From positions 18,218,569 through 18,282,568 of the forward strand of contig CM033395.1 of NCBI GenBank assembly GCA_019426215.1: a DNA stretch of 64,000 nucleotides, given 5' to 3'. Positions 45,733-55,898 of the stretch are shown in pieces. Position numbers and translations under genes: made by a program. The notes beneath the pieces were generated by a model. The model saw only the letters and a list, made by a program, of their open reading frames with translations, searched no databases and was not told where the DNA came from. The DNA is from Buddleja alternifolia. Taxonomy: Eukaryota > Streptophyta > Magnoliopsida > Lamiales > Scrophulariaceae. Each line of letters begins with the position of its first letter. The first letter of the stretch is position 1.

Positions 45733-47300
45733 GTAGATATGTTAATGGAATTGATATATTTGAACACGGCTCACCGTAATCCAATCACAAGAGTATTTAC
45801 TGTTCACGATAGTGTGTGTGAGCCTTAAACCTGAGGAGTCACAAAAATTGTGCTTATGACATTGGACTTGTTATTAGAGTAGTAAAATTCAATTCACCCT
45901 TAAATGGGGTCGACCTCGAAGTACGATCTACGTGGGCAAGCAACAATTGCTCGGTGACTGCTAATACAGGATTCACTGTCTCGAGTAGTAAACGAGTTAA
46001 AGTCCTGTGCGATCATAGGTCAATGAAATTATAAGTCTTTGGCCAAAGAAGGTAAACTAACTTGTGTGGAACACGAGGGATAGTTGGGTAATTTCATCTT
46101 ACTATGATTTATTAAGCACAATATTGAATCATGTGAGTTTGACACATTCCATGACTCACACTAGATCGGGATGTTACAGTGAAAGGCCTATACTCACATG
46201 GTGTCTATGACCAAAAGGTTTGTATTGATTATATCATTTTGATCTCAATTAGGTTTTGATGTGGGTCCACTGAACTGGCTAGGTGACACCCACATCCTTG
46301 ATTTCCTCCCATTGCCAATTGAGACGAACCTAGAGAGTTGCGCTTTCAAGGAATTAAGTGAAAGAAATCTCTAGGTGTCAAATAAGGTTAATCTAGTAAT
46401 TTGTCATTTGATAAACAAATTGATTTATTTATTTAATTAGATTAACTGAAATAAATTGATAACTAAATAATAAATAATTAGATTGATTTATTTTTTGTTC
46501 CTATCAGCCTAAATTATTGATTGGATTAATTAATTTAGCTAGTTATTTATTATTATCATATATTAATAGATTGACATATATTGAACTTAAAAGTCAACTT
46601 TGACCACTAAAGAATGAAAGAGGCGTGTATTCTGAGATGAATGGGCTCAAAGAATTAAATAATTCCAAGCCCAATTACACTCATTCAAATACATACTTAA
46701 GTGATTAACCTAACATGCGACACCGCGTAACAGTTAGAGAAGAGAAAAATACTCTTCCCTCCTCACACTAGCCATCGGCCTCATCAAGCCAAAGAGGAAG
46801 TGGATTTTTTTTCTTCAACTTTTTCCAACGTGATATCTAGAGGCAGGAACCCGGATTTGTTGTTACCATTGTAGATCAAGAAACCGCCATCTACGACAAG
46901 GTTAGTTTTTAAGATGTAATTTGATTTACATCTTCTTTTATTAAACTCATTAAACCCCAAAGTTATTCGATTTGTGAATCTGAATATATTTTATTTCTAC
47001 TGCACATGAACCAGGATTCACCATATGAACAAAAACCCTATCTTTTATTTTTAAGAGTCAACAATATTTAAATGCAAATACAAAAACGAGTGCCGAAATA
47101 TGAAAGAAAAAAATTGGCGATTTGCATTATCAATGGGTTGAGCAGGACCTCGATAACACTCTAAGATTTTCTCAAAGTTATTACTATTGGCAAGCTCTAA
47201 TATTTCATCAAACTCTCCTAAATTGTGTTCATTGCTTCTTCCATTACTAAAATTCTAATTAATTTAATATCAAAAGAAACCAAAACTTAAAATATATGTA
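45733..47300 (+). repeat. Copia LTR fragment and unassigned sequence
   Basis: From 45739 the plus strand has AATGGAATTGATATATTTGA and later text that matches the minus strand of the LTRs at 29.86 and 42.47 kb, so this is a related LTR in plus orientation without its start. It keeps words such as GACGAACCTAGAGAGT and ATTTTATTTCTACTGC. 47050-47300 shows nothing recognisable. Confidence 0.6.
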
Positions 47301-47305
47301 GCAAC

Positions 47306-47867
47306 TGTTGGGCAATTGTGTGCAGTTGGACCAAAATAGGTTGGAAAAGAAGCCAGGATAGAGCCGAGAAGGGTCGGGTTAGACCGGGATCGCAAAAGGG
47401 AGTCGAAAATTGAAACCGGGGGTGCAGATACTGTACGTGGCGCCCAGGAGCCACTTATGGCTCCCAGGCACCACCTCTCTGGTGCCTAGGTGCCCAAGAC
47501 AGCAAGTTGGTGCCCGCAGACAGCGCGTTTTTTGATGGTTTTCGTGGCTTATGTATTTTTGACATGTTTCTTGAGTTTTATTTTGATGAGGATTGTTTTC
47601 TTAAGTCCTAGGGTTGATTTATGATTGTTTTTCCTAAATTTATTAGGGTTTTAACTTCACTTTTGTCTATTTAAATAGCATAGAACTCATCTTGTAAAAG
47701 CAATCGAATCACTTTGAGAGTTGAAATAAAAGATCTAGTTGGAGGTGGTGTTTTCCCTTGATTGGGTTTCCACCATAAATTCTTTGTCTTCTTTATTGCT
47801 TTTATTTTCCCATATTTTCTTATATTTTCCCCTTTTTATTTCATCATTGAGAGCCTTGATTCCTAAC
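47306..47867 (+). repeat. 5' LTR of the small copia
   Basis: Starts TGTTGGGCAATTGTGTGCAG. It includes GGCGCCCAGGAGCC-type words (about 47448-47520) and a TATTTAAATAG stretch (about 47668-47680) that may serve as the promoter. Confidence 0.9.
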
Positions 47868-47976
47868 AACTAGTATCAAGAGCCTAGGATTTAAGTTTTA
47901 GGAGACGTCTTAGAACTAGATGTGAGGGTAAACACGAGAGCTTAGATTAGCTTTGAGATTTTTTTCGAGTGGGAGC

Positions 47977-49200
47977 TATGGCTGGTGATGAGGGAAAGGT
48001 TAAGATAGATAGGTTCGATGGTAGGGATTTTTGGACTTTGGAAGATGCAGATAGAGGATTATCTGTATCAGAAAAAGTTACACGAACCGTTGATGGAAAA
48101 GAAGCTGACGAAGATGACAGATGAAGATTGGGCATAGATCGCCAAGCTCTCGGTTTGGTTCGGTTGATGTTGGCGAGGAATGTTTCTTCAACATCATCAA
48201 AAAGAAGACTACAGCGAGTCTGATGGAGGCGCAATCAAATACGTACGAGAAGCCATACACCTCGAACAAGGTATATTTGATGCGTAGATTATTTAATTTG
48301 AGGCTGGGTGAAGGTGGATCTGTTACTGATCACATCAAGGAGTTTAACGTGATTTTAACTCAGTTGAGTTCGCTATAGAAATCACGTTCGATGATGAGAT
48401 CTAAGCTTTGATCCTACTTTCATCCTTGCCTGATAGTTGGAGTGCAATTGTGACTGTGGTGAGTAGTTCTTCCGGGGATAAGATTCTAAAGCTTCAAGAA
48501 ATCCGAGATATGATTCTGAGCGAGGATATTCGTACGAAAGAATCTGGGGAAATTATGGCAGGAGCCTTAAGTGTCGGAGGAAGAAGCAGTCAAAAGAATC
48601 ATCGGGAAAATGCAAAGAGGAAGTGGAATGCTTTAATTGCGGGGAATATGGGCACTACCAAAGAAAGATAAGAAGAAGAAGCAAGATAAGGGATCAGTGA
48701 GTACTATGATGGAGGATCATGGTGATGCTTTGGTTTGTTGTACCGAGGATCCAAGGGGTACTTGGATTTTAAACTCAAGTGCATCCTATCATTCTACATC
48801 GGGGGAAAGAATGTTGGCCAACTATATTTCCTGTGAGTTTAGAAAGGTTTGTCTAGGAGGAGACGAAACCTTGAACACAGTAGGTAAGGGTGATGTTGAT
48901 ATCGAGGATGCCAATGCGGTAAAACTCAAATTGAGTGAGGTGAGACATGTTCCGGGTCTTCGGAGGAACCTTATATCTGTGGGCCAGTTAGACAGAGAGG
49001 GATATACCACGGTATTCAGTGGTTGATCTTGGGTGATCATCAAAGAGAATAGAGTAGTGACAAGTGGTTCGAGAAAGGGAACATTGTACATGTTGGGAAA
49101 GAAGAGAGAGTCCATCAAGTCGAGGTCACTTGAGCCAGGCAAATTGATGGGGCATGGAGATGCCTCGATTGATCTCCATGGATTTTGGAGATGTTCCAAC
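47977..49200 (+). pseudogene. Copia gag and protease remnants of the small copia
   Basis: The gag starts MAGDEGKVKIDRFDGRDFW. It then shifts frame more than once, with recognisable blocks KMQIEDYLYQKKLHEPLMEK (about 48042-48101), EKPYTSNKVYLMRRLFNL, GGSVTDHIKEFNVILTQLSS and LLSSLPDSWSAIVTVVSSSS. The protease region reads GTWILNSSASYHST, with Asn-Ser-Ser where the active site needs Asp-Ser-Gly, then VRHVPGLRRNLISVGQLDRE. After a stop at about 49024, pre-integrase-like remnants (VTSGSRKGTLYML) run to about 49200. This gag type is distinct from that of the other copias in the window. Confidence 0.85.
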
Positions 49201-49294
49201 TAGACCGGGATTTTTCACTTAGGAGAAGTGAAAAATGGTTGTTTGCTTCGAGTTTGAGTTTGGGCTATTTTTTATCAGTCTCCTAGTGGGAGAT

Positions 49295-49882
49295 TGCTGG
49301 GCAATTGTGTGGAGTCGGATCAAAATATGTTGGAAAAGGAGCCAAGATAGAGCCGAGTAGGGTCGGGGTTAGACCGGGATCGCGAAAGGAGTAAAAAATT
49401 GAAGCGGGGGGTGCAGATACTGTACGTGGCCCAGGACCCACCACAGGCGCCACCTCTATGGCGCCTAGGCAACCAAGATAGCAAGGTGGCGCCCAGTCTC
49501 CATTGTATGGCACCTGGGCGCTGGCAGCGAGCACACAACGCGTTTTTTGGCAGTTTTCGTGGCTTATGTATTTTTGGCATGTTTCTTGAGTCCTATTTTG
49601 ATGAGGATTGTTTCCTTAAGTCCTAGGTTTGATTTAGAATTGTTTTTCCTAAATCTATTAGGGTTTTAGCTTCACTTTTGTCCATTTAAATAGCATAGAA
49701 CTCATCTTGTAAAAGTAATTGAACCACTTTGAGAGTTGAAATAAAAGATCTAGTTGAAGGTGGTTTTTCCCCTTGATTGGGTTTCCACCATAAATTCTTT
49801 GTCTTCTTTATTGCTTTTGTTTTCCCATATTTCTTATATTTTCCTGTTGTTATTTCACCATTAAGAGCCTTGATTCCTAACA
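49295..49882 (+). repeat. 3' LTR of the small copia
   Basis: Starts TGCTGGGCAATTGTGTGG (first pair TG, third base changed relative to the 5' LTR) and ends TTCCTAACA. It is 26 bp longer than the 5' LTR through small indels around the GGCGCC-rich part. Confidence 0.9.
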
Positions 49883-49887
49883 ACAAC

Positions 49888-50176
49888 TGGGTACAGATTT
49901 TTTTATTTTTTTTTAAGTTAGGGAAAAGACGAACTATTTAATTTACAAGAAGTTTGAAGGGCTTTATATTTTTTTACCTTTTCTTTCGACGAAGCTCTGA
50001 AGTTTCAATACTTTGTTTTGGAGACCCATGCGTACATAGTACAAGGTGCAATTATCTTGCACTAATTCATCCTTTTAGCATCAAGGATAATTTTGTCCTT
50101 TTACTAAAATAAAATAAAAGGTGGGGTACCAATAACAAAAACTAGAGTGCCTTTAATAACTCCCTTTAATATATAT
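49888..50176. other. Short unassigned stretch
   Basis: AT-rich sequence between the small copia and the Pack-MULE-like element. No gene or repeat is recognised. Confidence 0.5.
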
Positions 50177-50420
50177 ATAAGGTCAAGATCTAGTACATAC
50201 CTTATATTAGATAAGACATAAGACCCAATCTACACCATTGGATCTATTAAATCCAACAGTCCAAAAAAGAATAAAAAAACAGGTGGGGGAATTGATTCCA
50301 ATTGGATCAGGGGGTATAATAGTCAAATGATTCATTTTTCAAAGCCCACAAACCCACGTCTCAGAAACTGTAATATCTTTTTCATCGTCTTCTCTGTCAG
50401 ATGCGAATTTATATATATTC

Positions 50421-50711
50421 TTGAAGTTTAAATACAGACTATTTTCGAATCATCCTTGTAAAATCTTCTTTTCTTCTCTTCCGCCATTAACGGTGAGCAC
50501 AAGAAGAATTGGTGAAGCAGAGAACTATTACTCCAAAGACTTCGATTGGGATGAATTGAGAGAAGAAATGGAAATCAATCCATGTCTTCAATTCGACTTG
50601 CTGCAACCTCACTCTTCGCAAAACATTGTTAATCAAATTAAAGACGCTCAGCAAGACTTCGAAGCATGGAATAAATTTCACGCTTGTCATTCCACTGGAA
50701 AGTTCTTATAA
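50421..50711 (+). pseudogene. Captured fragment resembling a tRNA m3C methyltransferase (METTL2/6/8-type) N-terminal region
   Basis: A 96-codon frame contains YYSKDFDWDELREEMEINPC, then a variable stretch, then AWNKFHACHSTGKF followed by Leu and a stop. In plant and animal METTL2/6/8-type tRNA 3-methylcytidine methyltransferases the N-terminal region has an acidic YYxKDFxWxxLR motif and a W-KFH-RHxxxFFK(E/D)R segment leading into the methyltransferase fold. That is recollection of the family, not a search. The match stops just where FFKERR should follow, and no SAM-binding fold is present, so it cannot be an enzyme. The context (inside MULE-type ends, no transposase) fits gene-fragment capture. 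Confidence 0.6.
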
Positions 50712-51064
50712 GCCATCATACAGTATGTTATAACATATTATACAGTATATTATAACTCATTATACAATATATTATAACTCATTATATAGTATATTATAAC
50801 TCATTAATATAGTATGTGTTTATAACATATTAAAAATATTCAATTATACAGTATCTTATAAGCCATTATACAGTATGTTATAACACATTATACGGTATAT
50901 TATAACTCATTATACAGTATGTGTTTATAACATATTAAAAATATTCAATTATACAGTATCTTATAAGCCATTATATAGTATGTTATAACACATTATATAA
51001 TATATTATAACTCATTATAAAGTATGTGTTTATAACATATTAAAAATATTCAATTATACAGTAT
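50705..51064. repeat. Tandem array, about 105-bp unit, built of TATACAGTAT-like words
   Basis: Units start with CTTATAAGCCAT at 50705, 50855 and 50960. The second and third are both 105 bp; the first is 150 bp because of extra internal ATTATAACTC words. Each contains several (A)TACAGTAT and TTATAAC words. A fourth, partial start is at about 51064. Confidence 0.85.
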
Positions 51065-51771
51065 CTTACGTATTCTAAGATTGAAGAACAAATTTGAGGA
51101 GCGTAAGGGCGGAATTTTGGGAGGTAAAATGGATTTTATAACAGAGTATTTTTGTTCATTGACTAAAATGCCCCTGCCATCATTAAAAAAAATTATATAA
51201 TCTGAAAAATGGGTTAAATCCAGACCTTGTGATCAAATGGTATCAATGGTGTAGATTGAGTCTGATATCATACCTAATGTAATGGGATGTATTTGTTCCA
51301 TACCCTATATATATATATATAGGGTATGGATCAAATACATCCTTATACTTTAGGTAAGATATAAGACCCAATCTAGACCATTTAAACCATTTGATCCCAA
51401 GGTCCATAATTAAAGCCATTATTTCAGTTTTAATATTTAATTTAATTATAATAGGGGCATTTTAGTCAATAGGTCTAACAAACTCATGCAAATAACATGC
51501 AGGATCAAAATCAAATTTCTTATTATACGCAATAACAGATTCCTCTTCCCTTTTTAATTATTCCTTCCAATTTCAACTCCCAGAAAGTTACGATTGATAC
51601 AGAAATATGTAAATTCATATTCAATTCATATATCATCAATTCATCGTCGGCAATTTCAGCTCGGAATCATCGACAATTCAACATCAATATAAGATAAATT
51701 CTTCATCAATTCATTATCGTCATCAATTGGGCGTTTTTTCAAAACATTAGCATAGTTTTTTATTACATTTC

Positions 51772-54156
51772 ATGGCTGAGATCAACACAGGTATGCGTAA
51801 TTAACATCATATCTTCTAAGTTTTTACGAAAAATGTATGTTTATGTTGTACATCGTATGCCTGAAATTTCAGTTGGTTTAATTGATCATGCAGCCAGTTT
51901 TTGTGTATATATTATACAGTAAACTAATCATCATTATACAGTATATTATATTACATTATACAGTTCATATAATGGGGTTATACAGTATGGAATTAAATGC
52001 AATCCTCTGAGTCAGTTGAATACTATATACAGTAGAATGTACACTGGTATACAGTTAGTACAATAGTGATATACAGTTCTTGTTAACACATTATACTTTT
52101 ATGATACATTGCCTAATTAAACAGTGTACAGAACATTTATTAATTTTATACACCGGGTTATTCAATATTATACAGTAAGAAGTCGCGTTAATTATTCTAT
52201 TCTATATCTTAACACATACTGTTTGTTACATTTTAACATACTGTATATCACATGTATATTTACTGTATAATGTTATATAAGTTACTGAATATTGTTTGTT
52301 TACGCAGTGTATAATAGTAATACACATAATGTATGTTATGATATGTTATACTGTATATTCTTAACAGGATCAGTAGTGGTTAGCAATAATGATGTTGAGA
52401 ATCAATGTGTCGGATCTTCATTGTCATCCAATTCGATCACATCACCTGGAGGTTCCAAATATTGGGTTCCAGTGTGTGCCCCAGGGGTTATACCTTTCAT
52501 TGGTAAGGCATTTGAAAGCTTGAAAATTGCATTTTAATTTTATTAAAACTATGCTCGCTTATGTGGTTTTGATGTCCCTAAGTGCTCACAAAAAACACGT
52601 AAGGATGGTACGGTCTTATCGAAACACTATGTATGTAGTCGTTCCGCTATTTAAAAAGGCTCGAATGATGTCGGTAGGAAGAAGAAGTTTATGATTGGTT
52701 GATGTGATTGTAACGCTAAGATTGTAATGAGATTTAGTGCTCTATAGGGATATGTTGTAAAGAATTTTGTTGAGCGGCACAATCACGAACTTGCAACAGA
52801 TGAGGGTAAACAGTTTCTGAAAATCAATTGGAATATTGATTCATCACAGATAATGTTCTGCCTAAATGCATCAAAGTGAACGTTGGTGAGGTTAGATCAC
52901 ATTCATTTCTAAAGGAAATTGCGGGTGGGTTTAATAACGTTGGGTTGGCGTCTGCAGATTTTAAAAATGCTAAAAGAGATGTGAAGCAATACGTTGGTGA
53001 GAATGACGGGGAGATGATTGTTAGGAAATTTATGAATATGAAAAAAGTGTGCGAAGGTTTTTTATTTGATTATGACACAGATGCCAACGGGTGTATGAGT
53101 AGGTTGTTTTGGGCCGATCCTATTGCAATACGAAATTTTGAACTTTTTGGTGATGTTTGCTCGGTCGATGCACCATTTCGATCCAACAAGTGAGCACATT
53201 TACTTCATAATAAGATATGATAATGTACATTCTTTTCAATAGTTAATGAATATGCACTGCATAACTCATAATAAATTGTTGTATTATGTAGATACATTGA
53301 CTGTATAATGATAAGGTACAATTTTTTATTATAGGCAGTGTATATGTAATGTATAACCCATTGTTAGTCACTGTATAATGTATATACAGTTACTGTATAA
53401 TACCTTATTAGTTACTGTTTTTTTGTGTTTTTTTTACATATTGTTTTATACTGCATTTTTCAGGTATCAAATGAAATTTGTTCCTTTTACCAATATAGAT
53501 AACCACAAGAAAATAGTCACATTTGGTGCTTCTCTAATCGCAAAAGAAGACATTGAGTCGTACACACGGGTTTTCGAAGCTTTTACCCTTGTGATGGGAC
53601 GGGAACCAAACTATATTGTATCTGATCAATGTCCGGCCATGAAGCAGGCTATTCCTAGTGTGTTTAAAATTGCTAGGCATCGTTTGTGCGCGTGGCATAT
53701 TATGAAGAAGTTTCCTACCAATGTTTGTGTCATACCATATAATTAAGCTGTAGACAGTGTATATTGTATATAGAACTTCGCTATTTTCGATATATATTAT
53801 GTTTTCATCAACTTTATGATGATATCTGTTTATAGTGTATAATACTAGTTAACATACTGTATAACTGTTATTAATTTGAGTTTTACGTTTACAGATTTCA
53901 CCACATATAGGTAACTATACTGAAGTGGTGAGAAAGGTTAATAATTTTGTGTATAACGACAACATCACCTTAGTTGAGTTTGAAGAGGGATGGAATGGTC
54001 TCATTTCAAAGTACGGACTAAGCCATATTGATTGGCTTTCTGAAATTTATGAGAACAGACATTCATGGGTATCCGTATACTATTGAGATGTTTCGATGGG
54101 TGGGATATTGAGGACTACTTCGATTTCAGAGCCTGTTAACTCATTCTTTAACCAGC
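51772..54156 (+). pseudogene. MULE transposase with FAR1-type DNA-binding domain
   Basis: Exon 1 is 51772-51790 (MAEINT), exon 2 from 52368, exon 3 53464-53722, exon 4 from 53895. All junctions are GT-AG and keep frame across codons. The FAR1-type zinc domain appears as PFIGKAFESLKIAF, then FYxNYARLCGFDV, YVCSR and RHNHEL (52490-52800), interrupted by at least five stops. The transposase core has FGDVCSVDAPFRSNK joined to YQMKFVPFTNIDNH (first catalytic Asp in SVD), VSDQCPAMKQAI (second Asp) and HRLCAWHIMKKFP (the conserved C/H). It continues WLSEIYENRHSWVSVY and EPVNSFFNQL, where the copia inserted. The early stops make it a pseudogene, though splice sites and core residues are well kept. 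Confidence 0.85.
51900..53890. repeat. Dispersed TATACAGT / ACTGTATA words in MULE introns
   Basis: In the introns (51900-52366, 53195-53463, 53723-53894) the octamer TATACAGT, its inverse, or one-mismatch forms occur about twenty times, in both orientations. One close pair reads TATATACAGTTACTGTATAA (about 53381-53400). Exons largely lack it. The same word builds the array in the neighbouring Pack-MULE. Confidence 0.8.
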
Positions 54157-55670
54157 TGTTGGTCCCAAGTGGCATACGAAAGGGTCTAGAGGGGGGGGGG
54201 GTTGAATAGACCCTGCAGTCTTTTTCGACTTCAAAAGATTTCGTACTGAAATGGTTTTTGGACGCTTGAAGAGTCTAACGCTTGAGTTAAGCGTTCACTT
54301 AAAATATAGGCGCTTTGGTGAAGCGTCTAACGAAGACTGTTTTTTTAAAGTTCACTTAGATTTCAAGAATTGAATACTTTAACCGAGTAGGTTTGAGCAT
54401 TCACTTCTTTGATCAGTGTCAGCACAGCGAAATGATTTTTGTAGTCTTCTTTTAAAAGCTTTAGCGTCACAGAAAGTTTCTTAGCGTTCAATTGTGTTTT
54501 ACTCAATCAGTTTATGCAATGATATGATAGATAAAAGAATTGAATGAAAAGTAAATGACACAATATTTGTAAGGTTCGTTGGGTGGTGTGATCCCAACTA
54601 CGTCCTTCTTCTCCTCAAACACTTGGAGGCAATCCACTAAAATGATTCTCAAAGAATCACACAGAATCTTCTACAAATTAGGGAGAGATGTATGTCGATG
54701 ACTTGAGCTCCTTGATCACACAGATTTCTTCTCCAAATCACTTCAATCCCCTTGCTTCTTTCACCCAGAAATATGGCAAGTATCCAACTTCGACTTCACA
54801 CAGATCGCGAGCCTTGGATAGGGGTTTTTCTAAAAGGGTTTGTTTGATTTTGATGAAGTTCAAACAACTGGAAATATCTCAGTAGTAGTGTAGTTTCTTC
54901 GAAAAGAATGTTTGAGATATTGGGTTGACTGTCTCAGGATTTGAAGAAAAGCAAAGAGAATAATTTCTTAAAAGTTTGGCTTTTCTGAGATTGTAAGGAA
55001 TGAGACTTCAATGCAACAGCAATTCGACTTGATAATTTTTTCTCTGTGTTTGGCCTATTGTTGAAGTCCTATTTATAGGCATTCTTGGAAAAAGTGTCTG
55101 TTTGACACATGCAAGAGCGCGTGTCTCTCACTTTCACGAGTGAACAACTTTTGTCCTTTTTCCTAAAAATCTGCTGCACAAAAGTTGGTACTGCAGTCTT
55201 TGAATAGTTGACAGTCCAATAGGGTGGCTTCTTCGTACGTCTGAAAGTGCTTATCCCATTTAATGCTCTTATCAGCATTTAATGCATTTGAATTAAATGC
55301 CCGTTGGTATTTAATGGTTTGAGAATATTTGCATTAAAACTCCTTCTGGACTTAGAAATAAATTCAGGTGAAATTACTTCTGTCCTATAAGGTAACGCTT
55401 GATATAGCTGGTCAATTGGACGCTTGGAGACTTTATCTTCATTTAGAAATCAGGCGCTTGAGTCTTCGATCTTTACCACTGATAAACTCACTCAGAAAAT
55501 TATCAGATGCTCAGCCTAAGAGTACTTAGCCTAACAATCTAGAATAAAAATAAAACAAAGCCTATTACAAATCTAACACTTCAAAGCTGAAAAACAAACT
55601 TACATAATTTTGGGGTCTAACAAAGGTCTTAATTGTCATCATCAAAACATCTAACATGAAATTTCTAACA
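54157..55670 (-). repeat. 3' LTR of the Sirevirus-like element
   Basis: On the plus strand it starts TGTTGGTCCCAAGTGGCATA and ends AAATTTCTAACA; on the coding strand this is TGTTAG...CCAACA. A run of ten Gs (54192-54201) lies near its outer end. It includes many GACGCTT/AAGCGTC words. No partner LTR is complete in the window. Confidence 0.75.
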
Positions 55671-55683
55671 CTTTCCCCCTTTT
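55671..55683 (-). other. Polypurine tract of the Sirevirus-like element
   Basis: The minus strand reads AAAAGGGGGAAAG immediately before the LTR start TGTTAGAAATTTC. The placement and composition are those of a retrotransposon second-strand primer. Confidence 0.75.
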
Positions 55684-55898
55684 TGATGATGGCAATACTT
55701 ACTCTTTTATAGTTCAAGAGTTAGACAACCAAAATAAAAGTTAACTTTGATTAGATAAGGTTATTTAAACTTAGTTACGCTTCAACGAGATGTTTCAGTT
55801 GAAAAAAAAATGCATTTTATATATATCGAGAGCTACAAGCATTTTAACAAAAAAAAAAAATGAGAGACAAGAATATAGATAATGTAAATCAAAAAGCT

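Larger units (their letters stand above)
47306..49882 (+). mobile_element. Small Ty1/copia element with pol deleted, plus strand
   Basis: LTRs at 47306-47867 and 49295-49882 share most of their sequence and end in CCTAACA. Flanks gcaac (47301-47305) and acaac (49883-49887) match at 4 of 5 bases. Just inside the 5' LTR, ACTAGTATCAAGAGCC is a variant Met-tRNA primer site. Just before the 3' LTR, AGTGGGAGATTG is the purine tract. The 1.43 kb interior encodes gag and protease remnants only, so integrase, RT and RNase H are missing. If mobilised, it would have depended on another element's proteins. Confidence 0.9.
50177..51306. mobile_element. Pack-MULE-like element with gene fragment
   Basis: Long imperfect inverted ends share ATAAGACCCAATCTACACCATTGG (left, about 50213-50236) and its relative TCAGACTCAATCTACACCATTG (right, reverse complement). 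The right end is nearly the same as the left end of the adjoining MULE (AGGGTATGGA(A/T)CAAATACATCC). It carries no transposase. Inside are a gene-like fragment and a tandem array. The limits are approximate, because (AT)n tracts sit at both borders and hide the target duplication. Confidence 0.7.
51321..54156 (+). mobile_element. MULE (Mutator-like) element, left part, cut by the Sirevirus-like copia
   Basis: The left terminus AGGGTATGGATCAAATACAT is followed by a region similar to the Pack-MULE end (AAGACCCAATCTAGACCAT). It is joined to the Pack-MULE by a 14-bp AT tract with near-palindromic ends. Inside is a transposase pseudogene of FAR1/MULE type. Its right part lies beyond the insertion at 54157 and outside the window. 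Confidence 0.8.
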
